A stretch of DNA of 42,668 nt, from positions 1-42,668 of the forward strand of contig CAZQKE010000036.1 of the NCBI GenBank assembly GCA_964593865.1, in the 5' to 3' direction. Shown one piece after another: positions 32,577 to 39,635 of the stretch (position 1 is the first letter of the stretch; each line of letters opens with the position of its first letter). Under the pieces are notes generated by a model. The model did no database searches, was not told where the DNA came from, and saw only the letters and a list, made by a program, of their open reading frames with translations. The stretch comes from CAZQKE01 sp964593865. Lineage in GTDB: Bacteria > Chloroflexota > Anaerolineae > JAAYZQ01. A program made the position numbers and the translations under genes.

Positions 32577-34970
32577 ATGCCCCCTCTGGTGCTCATCGTC
32601 CTGGCTTGGATGGGCGGCTTGGTGCTGGCCCATCATTGGCTCGCGCCGTTGGGCATTGAACCGCCGACGGTGCTCCTCCTGGGCATTGTCCCCCTCGCGA
32701 CCCTCTTTTTCTGGCCGAAGGACCGTTCCCTCCGCTTGGGCAGCGTATGTGCCCTGGCCCTGTTGCTGGGTGCACTGCGCTACCAAATCGCCCAACCGGA
32801 CCTCACCGATCCGGCCTTTGTGGCCGCTTACAACGACGGCGGTTGGGTGACGGTTGAAGGCATCGTAGACGATTATCCAGATGTCCGCGATACCCGGACC
32901 AACCTGACGCTCAAGGCCGCGGCCATCACGGTGGACGACGAGACGCACGCCGTGCACGGTCGGGTCCTGATCCGCGCACCCCGCTACCCGGAGTACCACT
33001 ATGGCGACCGGCTGCTGGTTTCCGGTCTGTTGAAGACGCCCCCCGAATTCGCAGATTTTTCCTACCGCGACTATTTGGCCCGGCGGAACATTTACGCCGT
33101 GCTGGATCGCCCTCACATTGAACAGATCGCCACGGGCGAGGGCAACCCTTTTCGGTCGGCCATGTTCGCCCTCAAAGACCGCGCCCGTGACCTGTTGGCC
33201 CGCCTCCTGCCCGATCCGGAAGCCGCCTTGCTACAAGGCATCCTCTTGGGCATAGAGACCGGCATCCCCCGTGACCTGTACGATGCCTACAACGCCACCG
33301 GCACAAGCCACATCATCGTCATCTCCGGGGCCAACATCACCGTTGTAGCCACCCTCTTTTCCCAATTCTGGGGGCGCATCGTGGGCCGACGGCGGGCATA
33401 TTGGTTCACCATCGCCGGTATCCTCCTCTACGTCCTGTTGGTGGGGGCCGATCCGGTGGTCAGCCGGGCGGGGGTGATGGGTGGCTTGTTCGTCACCGCC
33501 CTCTACCTGGGCCGCCGGGCGACGGCCTACGTCTCCCTATTTGCTTCGGCCCTGTTCCTGACCTTGCTCAACCCCCTGTCGCTGTGGGATGTGGGCTTTC
33601 AGCTCAGTTTCGCCGCTACGTTGGGCCTCATCCTTTTTTCGCCCACCGTGGAGCAGATGTTCGAAAACCTCCTGCGACGCATCGTCCCCCGCGAACGGGC
33701 CAGGGAGCTGGTACGGCTCCTCAACGAAGTGCTGATCGTCACCCTGGCCGCCCAGGTCCTCACCTTGCCCCTTATCGTCTACCATTTTGGGCGTCTCTCG
33801 CTGGTCGCCCCCTTGACCAACCTGCTCATCCTGCCGGTGCAGCCCCTCATCATGACCTGGGGAGGCGTGACAATGCTCATCGGCTTGATCCCCTTCCTGG
33901 AACCTCTGGCCCAGGTGATCGCCTGGGTTCCCTGGCTCCTCCTGGCCTACACCAACGCCGTTGTGCGCTGGATGGCTGCTTGGCCTTTTGCTTCCGTGCA
34001 GATCGCCCCTGCCAACGCCGCCCGACTGGCTTTGTACTACGTCCTGCTCATCGCCGGAGTGTGGCTCCTGCGCCAACGGCGCGGATACGCCCGCCGGCTT
34101 TGGCAGCAGCTGACCGAACGCTGGTCTGCGACCACCCTTCTGACCGTAGCCCTGGTCGCCGCCGCCCTGGCCTGGCTTGCCCTTCTGCAGCTGCCCGACG
34201 GCAACCTCCACGTCGCCTTCTTGGATGTCGGTCAAGGGGATGCCATCCTGATCACCACGCCGCGCGGTCGGCAGATCCTGGTGGACGGCGGCCCCAGCCC
34301 GACGGCCATCACCTCCGCCCTGGGCCGCAAGATACCCTTTTGGGATCGCTCCCTTGACCTGCTGGTGATGAGCCATCCCGACGCCGACCACATCACCGGC
34401 CTGGTGGAAGTGTTGGAACGCTACCGGGTGGGCGGCTGGTTGGACAACGGCCGCCCCGATGATGACCCCGTGTACCTGCAGTGCCAATCGCTCCTGCAAG
34501 ACATTCCGCGCCATGTTGTCCGCGCCGGGGACCTCCTGGACCTGGGGGATGGCATCGTGTTGGAGGTGCTGCACCCGCCACCGGCATTGATGACCGGCAC
34601 GGAGGCCGATTCCAACAACAACTCGGTCGTGTTGCGACTGACATGGGGGCCGATTGCCTTCCTCCTAACGGGGGACATTGAGGCAGAAGCGGAAGAGGTA
34701 CTCTTGCGCTCCGGTCGGCCCCTGGCGGCGACGGTGCTCAAAGTGGCCCACCACGGCAGCGGCGGTTCCTCTACCGCCGAGTTCCTCACTGCCGTTCACC
34801 CCACCTATGCCGTCATCTCGGTCGGGGCCGACAACCCTTTCGGACATCCCAACCGGGATGTCCTCGGTCGTTTGGCCCGGCTGGGCGCGACCGTCCTGCG
34901 CACCGACGAGCAGGGGACCGTGGAGTTCATCACCGACGGGCGGCAACTGTGGGTGCGGGTGGAACGGTGA
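32577..34970 (+). CDS. comEC: DNA internalisation channel protein ComEC/Rec2
   Basis: 797 residues with all three expected parts: N-terminal DUF4131-like OB domain (about 75-180), the Competence membrane domain (about 215-500; SHIIVISGANITVVATLFSQ), and a C-terminal metallo-beta-lactamase domain (about 545-797; FLDVGQGDAILITTP, SHPDADHITGL, LTGDIEAEAE, VAHHGSGGSS). It carries single-stranded DNA through the membrane in natural transformation. No comEA or pilus genes are nearby. The ATG at 32577 follows AAGGGGAGAG; an ATG 13 codons upstream lacks one. Confidence 0.95.
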   Translation: MPPLVLIVLAWMGGLVLAHHWLAPLGIEPPTVLLLGIVPLATLFFWPKDRSLRLGSVCALALLLGALRYQIAQPDLTDPAFVAAYNDGGWVTVEGIVDDYPDVRDTRTNLTLKAAAITVDDETHAVHGRVLIRAPRYPEYHYGDRLLVSGLLKTPPEFADFSYRDYLARRNIYAVLDRPHIEQIATGEGNPFRSAMFALKDRARDLLARLLPDPEAALLQGILLGIETGIPRDLYDAYNATGTSHIIVISGANITVVATLFSQFWGRIVGRRRAYWFTIAGILLYVLLVGADPVVSRAGVMGGLFVTALYLGRRATAYVSLFASALFLTLLNPLSLWDVGFQLSFAATLGLILFSPTVEQMFENLLRRIVPRERARELVRLLNEVLIVTLAAQVLTLPLIVYHFGRLSLVAPLTNLLILPVQPLIMTWGGVTMLIGLIPFLEPLAQVIAWVPWLLLAYTNAVVRWMAAWPFASVQIAPANAARLALYYVLLIAGVWLLRQRRGYARRLWQQLTERWSATTLLTVALVAAALAWLALLQLPDGNLHVAFLDVGQGDAILITTPRGRQILVDGGPSPTAITSALGRKIPFWDRSLDLLVMSHPDADHITGLVEVLERYRVGGWLDNGRPDDDPVYLQCQSLLQDIPRHVVRAGDLLDLGDGIVLEVLHPPPALMTGTEADSNNNSVVLRLTWGPIAFLLTGDIEAEAEEVLLRSGRPLAATVLKVAHHGSGGSSTAEFLTAVHPTYAVISVGADNPFGHPNRDVLGRLARLGATVLRTDEQGTVEFITDGRQLWVRVER

Positions 34971-35031
34971 GCCGACCGTGGGCAAGGCGGGCGCACCGCC
35001 GAGATTCCGCCGAACCGTAGCGATCCCGCAT

Positions 35032-35060
35032 TTGTCATTCTCCGATCCTCATGCTACAAT
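35032..35060 (+). promoter_or_regulatory. promoter of the 35171-YfhO operon
   Basis: -35 TTGTCA (35032-35037), 17-bp spacer, -10 TACAAT (35055-35060). The leader to the GTG at 35171 is about 105 bases; nothing else was recognised in 34971-35170. Confidence 0.65.
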
Positions 35061-35170
35061 GCCCTACGGTGGACCGTTCCGCGCCGATCAAGGAGACCGC
35101 TCTCCGTTGACACATCCGGCGGCAGAGCGCATGGCGAGCGTTCGCAAGACACGGTGAAAGGGGAAAGCAC

Positions 35171-35779
35171 GTGGAGAGACCGCTAGTCATAGACCGAGAA
35201 GGCCGGGAGCGCGATTGGGAATGGCTGATCGCCAACTTTGGGGCTGTGGTTTTGAAGCGGGCTACCGTGCCCGCAGGGGCAACCCATGTGTACCGCATCA
35301 TCAAATTGGTGGATGCGGAAGGCCCGGCGGTGCAGATCGTCAATGTGGTGGACCAAGACGGCACCCCCCTGGAGGGCATAACCGTCGTCCGTCACTGGCC
35401 CGATGCGCCGCCGCTGCCCGCTTGGCCGCCGCCCGCCAGCCGCTGGCGCGGTGAAGGCGTCTACGGCCGGACGGGAAGCAACGGTGACATCGGCTTTGGT
35501 ATGGGCCATGGCGACTACTACTTTCCACCGGAAGGGGGAGCCAGCGCCGTGTGGCTGGCCGATGAAGCCGGTCCTTCCGACTTTATCGGCGGCCTGGGCA
35601 TGATCGGCGCGACCGACCACCGCCATCTGGACGTGTACTACCGACGACAAGAGGTATCGTCCCCGCCGCCGCCCCCGCCCCCTCCTCCCCCGCCGGAGGA
35701 GGAGCTATGGGAGGCCCTGTTGGAGCGGCTGCAGCGGATCGCTGCCCTCTTGGAGCAGATCGCGCAGGAACCACAATGA
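35171..35779 (+). CDS. unknown beta-rich protein with polyproline linker and C-terminal helix
   Basis: 202 residues, family not recognised. The first about 155 look like one or two beta domains: IVNVVDQDGTPLEGITVVRH is carboxypeptidase-regulatory-like, and later GSNGDIGFGMGHGDYYFPP and GATDHRHLDVYY follow. A run of eleven prolines (about 165-175) leads to an acidic amphipathic helix ELWEALLERLQRIAALLEQI. The linker-plus-helix arrangement and the helix pattern match the end of the GH-A-like protein at 28157. No signal peptide. GTG start at 35171 after AAAGGGGAAAG. Its stop overlaps the YfhO start as ATGA. Confidence 0.7.
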   Translation: MERPLVIDREGRERDWEWLIANFGAVVLKRATVPAGATHVYRIIKLVDAEGPAVQIVNVVDQDGTPLEGITVVRHWPDAPPLPAWPPPASRWRGEGVYGRTGSNGDIGFGMGHGDYYFPPEGGASAVWLADEAGPSDFIGGLGMIGATDHRHLDVYYRRQEVSSPPPPPPPPPPPEEELWEALLERLQRIAALLEQIAQEPQ

Positions 35780-38073
35780 CCCGATCCCTTTTTTCCCGGC
35801 TGCGGGAGCCGGGCGCATTCGCCTTGCTGCTCCTGGCTACGGTGGGCTTTTTCTGGCGCATCCTGCTGACACCCGACGCTTGGAAACCGGCGGGCGGCGG
35901 GGACCTGGTCTCTTTCCTCTACCCCACCTACCGCTTTGCCGCCTCCCGCCTGGCCGCCGGGGACTTGCCCTTGTGGAATCCCCACCTTTACGGGGGCGTG
36001 CCCTTTTTGGCCGATATGCAGACCGGCCTCTTTTACCCCTTCAACCAGATCCTTTTCCGCCTGGCCCCCGATTTTTCCTACAAGGCCCTGGAAGGCATGG
36101 TCGCCCTGCACATTTTTTTGGCCGGGCTGTTCATGTACCTTTGCCTGCGCTACCTGGAACCGGCGGAGGGGGATAGGCTACGCCGTCCGGCAGCCATGTT
36201 GGGCGCGGTCGCCTACATGTTCTCCGACCTGTTCATCGTCCATTTCGGCAACCTGAACCTGGTAGCCGTGGCCGCCTGGCTGCCCCTGGTCTTTTTGCTC
36301 TTTTGGCGGTCCCTACGGGCGGGGAGTGTGGCCTGGGCGGTGGGAACCGGCGTGGCTTTGGCCCTGGCAACCCTGGCCGGGCATTTGCAGATCACCCTTT
36401 ACCTGGGCTTGACCCTGGCTGTCATGGCCTTCTTTTTCGCCTTCCGCCGCCCGGTCGCCCGCTACAAACCGTTCCTCCTGCTGTTCGTGGCGGCCATCGT
36501 CGCCGTGGGCCTGACCGCCCCGGTCCTGCTGCCCGCTCTGGAGTACGCCCGCCTCAGCACCCGCGCCGCCCTATCCTACCGCGATGCCGCCCGCTACTCC
36601 CTCGTCCCCGGCCTCCTGGGCGAGATGGTGGTGCCGGCCCTCCTGAGCAGCCGCGAGCCGAACCTCTACTGGGGCGTGTGGGACCGGGTGGCCGTCGGCT
36701 ATTTGGGCATCCTGCCCCTCATCCTGGCCGGGTTGGCCGTGCTGCTGCGGCGGGGGCAAAGGGTAGCCCTTCTGGTCGTGCTGGCCGCCGTTGCCTTTTT
36801 GCTGGCTTTGGGCGGCGAATCGGTCTTTCACGGCTGGGCCTATCGCCTGCTGCCCGGCTTTGGGCAGATTCGCGCCCCGGCCCGTCTGGTGTTTGTCCTT
36901 GATTTCGCCCTGGCCGCTTTGGCCGCCCTGGCCCTGGACCGCCTGCTCCGCCCCCTGCCCCGGCGGGAGCGGCGGGTGCTGGATGAGGTCTGGCGGGGGC
37001 TGATGTGGTTCGGCGGCGGCGCGGCCCTCATCGGCGGGGCGTGGGCTTATTTGGTGCTCTACCAGGCAGCCGACGGTGACCCTACCCTTTTCTGGCGGGT
37101 GTCCCAGGCGGCCGGCGGTGTCATCTTTGCCCTGCTGATGCTGTTCGCCGGGCTGGGCTGGCTCCATGCCCGGCGGACCGGTCGTTTGCGACGGGGAACG
37201 CTGGCCTGGTTGGCCGTCGGCTTGGTGTTCGTGGACCTGGCCACCGTGGGAGCCAACACCGACCTGGGCCACGAGCCGCCCACGGGCGGCTACGAGCACC
37301 CCCTGGCGGTCCAATACCTGCGCAGCGCACCCGGTTTTTTCCGCATAGACTCACGAACCGATGTAGCCCACCTGTGGCAGCCCGACCTGGCCCTGTTGGC
37401 CGGGCTGTACGATGTCAACGGCGTGGACAACCCCCTGCTGATCGCCGATACGGCCCGCTACTGGGAGGGCCTCGGCGGGCGGTCGTCGCCCCTTTATGAT
37501 TTTCTGGGCGTGCGCTACCTGATCGCCGGTAAGGAGGTGGAGCTGGACCGGGAGCGGTTCAGCCTGGCCTTTGACGCCGATCCGACGGTCAACATCTATT
37601 GGAACCGGGGGGCATTGCCCCGCGCCTTTGTCGTGCGGCGGACCATCCCGGCCTGGGACCACGAGGACGCCTGGCGACGCATCCATCGGCCCGATTTTGA
37701 TCCGGCGACGACGGTGGTTCTGGAAGGTGGCCCATCCCTTTCCGGCCCGGCGGAGGCGACAGAGGCTCAGGTGGTGCGTTACGAGACGGATGAAGTAGAG
37801 ATCGCCGTCGAGACGCCGACGGCAGGGATCTTGGTCCTCAGCGACCCTTTCTACCCCGGCTGGCGGGCGACGGTGGACGGCCGACCGGCAGAGATTTTGC
37901 GGGCCAATTACGCTTTCCGGGCCGTGGCCGTTCCCGCCGGGCGTCACATCGTCACCATGACCTTCCGCCCCATGACATGGTACATCGGCCTGGGCATCGG
38001 CGGGCTGACGACGTTGGCGGTGCTGCTGACGGGCGGAATCGCCTTCATTCGGCGGGGGAAGCATCAAACCTGA
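35776..38073 (+). CDS. YfhO-family integral membrane protein
   Basis: 765 residues with about 12 TM helices in the first 480 and a large C-terminal extracytoplasmic part. FWRILLTPDAW and GGDLVSFLYPTYRFAA (about 25-55) are typical of YfhO GT-C-like proteins; the end VLSDPFYPGWRATVDGRPAE is the family's C-terminal signature. Members act in glycosylation of lipoteichoic acid or other surface polymers; the exact role here is inferred. ATG at 35776 overlaps the upstream stop. The 3' end overlaps the convergent DUF1997 gene by 29 bp. Confidence 0.87.
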   Translation: MTRSLFSRLREPGAFALLLLATVGFFWRILLTPDAWKPAGGGDLVSFLYPTYRFAASRLAAGDLPLWNPHLYGGVPFLADMQTGLFYPFNQILFRLAPDFSYKALEGMVALHIFLAGLFMYLCLRYLEPAEGDRLRRPAAMLGAVAYMFSDLFIVHFGNLNLVAVAAWLPLVFLLFWRSLRAGSVAWAVGTGVALALATLAGHLQITLYLGLTLAVMAFFFAFRRPVARYKPFLLLFVAAIVAVGLTAPVLLPALEYARLSTRAALSYRDAARYSLVPGLLGEMVVPALLSSREPNLYWGVWDRVAVGYLGILPLILAGLAVLLRRGQRVALLVVLAAVAFLLALGGESVFHGWAYRLLPGFGQIRAPARLVFVLDFALAALAALALDRLLRPLPRRERRVLDEVWRGLMWFGGGAALIGGAWAYLVLYQAADGDPTLFWRVSQAAGGVIFALLMLFAGLGWLHARRTGRLRRGTLAWLAVGLVFVDLATVGANTDLGHEPPTGGYEHPLAVQYLRSAPGFFRIDSRTDVAHLWQPDLALLAGLYDVNGVDNPLLIADTARYWEGLGGRSSPLYDFLGVRYLIAGKEVELDRERFSLAFDADPTVNIYWNRGALPRAFVVRRTIPAWDHEDAWRRIHRPDFDPATTVVLEGGPSLSGPAEATEAQVVRYETDEVEIAVETPTAGILVLSDPFYPGWRATVDGRPAEILRANYAFRAVAVPAGRHIVTMTFRPMTWYIGLGIGGLTTLAVLLTGGIAFIRRGKHQT

Positions 38074-38653
38074 GCGGAGGCCGAGTCCCATCCCGGATGA
38101 GAGAAAGGCGATGGTTGCCCATTTCGGCCATCCAGTGGGGGAACGCTTCGATGGAGCGTTCTATAAACCCTTCGCAGACCTCACGGATGCGCATGTTGGT
38201 AATGCTCTGGGCGATGTGATTGACCATACTTTTGGGCATAAAGCGCAACCCCAGCGGCACGGGAAGTTTCCCCTCTAGCTGCAGACTGTATTCAATGCGC
38301 GTTTCTTCCCCTGCGTCATAAAAAACGGAGCGGCTGGAAAAATACCCGTGGGTTGTTGCCGAATGGAGACCGGCCTTGGGGGAAACGGGGGTGATGCCTT
38401 CCAAAGGGTGGACGCGAAGCACCCATCCCTTTTCCAGCGTGGTCTGCACGTCGGCGTAGATGCGGATGCGGTAGGCTCCCAATTCCAGGGAATGGTAAAG
38501 CAAGCGGAAGCGATCCGGCCCAAAGGCCCGCACCAGGGAGATGTGGGGCAAATAGTTCAGCAGGCGGCTCACGTCGGCATAGTACGCATAGGCGACCGGC
38601 AAAGGGGCCGGGAACGTAAAGGCACGGCGGGCAGAGCCGGAGATGTGGATCAT
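38045..38653 (-). CDS. DUF1997 family protein
   Basis: 202 residues. ISGSARRAFTFPAPLPVAYA, YADVSRLLNYLPHISLVRAF and the later LPVPLGLRFMPKSMVNHIAQ with VCEGFIERSI are typical of DUF1997, an SRPBCC-like (START-fold) family of unknown function known mainly from cyanobacteria and Chloroflexota. Predicted soluble. The ATG at 38651-38653 overlaps the stop of the PhaR-like gene (ATGA), so the pair is one operon. Confidence 0.82.
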   Translation of the reverse strand: MIHISGSARRAFTFPAPLPVAYAYYADVSRLLNYLPHISLVRAFGPDRFRLLYHSLELGAYRIRIYADVQTTLEKGWVLRVHPLEGITPVSPKAGLHSATTHGYFSSRSVFYDAGEETRIEYSLQLEGKLPVPLGLRFMPKSMVNHIAQSITNMRIREVCEGFIERSIEAFPHWMAEMGNHRLSLIRDGTRPPLRFDASPAE

Positions 38654-39219
38654 GCGCTCTGCTCAGGCTCCTTATCCCGTTTCAGTTCGTCCAGACGGGC
38701 GGCCAGGGCGTCCAGCTGGTCAAGGAGCTGTTGAAAGTCCCGGCGGCGGGGCACGCCCCGCTCGTCCAGGAGACGTTCCACCGTCTCCTCCAGGGAGGGA
38801 GGGGAGGAAGCCTCTTCCGCCCTCAAACTCAGGAGCTTATCGCGCAGGCGGAGGCCCTGCTCTTCGCCCAGTTCTCCTCGGTTGATGAGGGCCTGGACAC
38901 GACGCTCAATCTCTTCATCTACCTGTCGTGCCAGGTCAAGGGGGGAGGCCAGGGTTCGCCGTAGGGTACTCACCGTTTCCCCTCCGGCCCGGACCAGGCC
39001 GGTGAGCACCGATTGGGGCAAAAAGCCCCGCCGCTTTTTCTCTTGCTCAAAGATGATCTGGGTCAGGGTGATGGCCGTCAGGTCTTCGCCGGTGGCATAG
39101 TCTATGACCTGGACCTCTTGCCCTTGCCGGATCAAGGCGGCGATCCCCTCCAGGGTGATGTACCGCTTGGCCTCGGTGTTGTACAGTTTGCGGTTGGGAT
39201 ACCGCTTGATCACGGGCAT
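38650..39219 (-). CDS. PhaR-like regulator (PHB accumulation regulatory domain)
   Basis: 189 residues. The N-terminal IKRYPNRKLYNTEAKRYITL and DYATGEDLTAITLTQIIFEQ (about 3-60) are the PHB_acc_N DNA-binding domain. The rest is helical and rich in Glu, Arg and Leu, with a coiled-coil end. In PHA producers PhaR represses phasin genes; no pha genes are in the window, so the target is open. Start ATG at 39217-39219 (GGGGAAG box). The frame stays open for 35 codons upstream only through element copy D. Confidence 0.82.
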   Translation of the reverse strand: MPVIKRYPNRKLYNTEAKRYITLEGIAALIRQGQEVQVIDYATGEDLTAITLTQIIFEQEKKRRGFLPQSVLTGLVRAGGETVSTLRRTLASPLDLARQVDEEIERRVQALINRGELGEEQGLRLRDKLLSLRAEEASSPPSLEETVERLLDERGVPRRRDFQQLLDQLDALAARLDELKRDKEPEQSA

Positions 39220-39237
39220 TTCATCTTCCCCATTCTC

Positions 39238-39442
39238 GGAAATCGCGGACCGCCCAGGGGTTGAGCACGAATGCGCGAATGTGCCCGACCCGGTGGCACA
39301 AAAAGGCTGCGGTTGAAACCGCACCCGGCGGGCCGCCGGTCGACCGCCTGCCTCCGATCTCCCACAGGTTCAACCGTCTGCACGGCGGACATCCGGCCGT
39401 AGGCCCAAAAGGGGTGACCTGAGCCGCCACTTATCCCCGGCG
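39238..39442 (-). repeat. dispersed structured element, copy D (longest)
   Basis: Minus-strand copy filling most of the leader of the PhaR-like gene. In order (minus strand): GGGGATAAGTGGCGGCTCAG, CCTTTTGGGCCTACGGCCGG, several short hairpins including GGTGCGGTTTCAACCGCAGCC, the core stem GGGCAC (39281-39286) / GTGCTC (39263-39268), and GGGCGGTCCGCGATTTCC. It ends 18 bases before the ATG. With its promoter and the terminator at 39582 it accounts for most of the gene-free stretch 39220-39635. Confidence 0.75.
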
Positions 39443-39479
39443 ATGTGCCGCGGGTCGGCCCGCTTCTAGTTGCCAGGGG

Positions 39480-39508
39480 ATTATAGCCGTCTTGCTGAAA
39501 AGTGTCAA
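39480..39508 (-). promoter_or_regulatory. consensus sigma-70 promoter of the PhaR-DUF1997 operon
   Basis: Minus strand: -35 TTGACA (39503-39508), 17-bp spacer, -10 TATAAT (39480-39485). Both boxes are perfect. Transcription starts near 39473, giving a 250-base leader that contains element copy D. Confidence 0.88.
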
Positions 39509-39580
39509 ATCGGTGTGAAAGTGTTTTTGCCTGTGTCGGCCTCACCGCGGGCACAAGGGACGGTCGTCTCCCGTCGGTGT

Positions 39581-39612
39581 AAAAGGCCCCCACGCCAAGC
39601 GTGGGGGCCTTT
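39581..39612 (-). terminator. intrinsic terminator of the cytochrome gene
   Basis: AAAGGCCCCCACGC / GCGTGGGGGCCTTT, a perfect 14-bp stem with loop of three bases, followed on the minus strand by TTTT overlapping the stem end. It lies 24 bases after the cytochrome stop. Confidence 0.9.
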
Positions 39613-39635
39613 GAGTTCGGGTTCGCCGCCCATCG

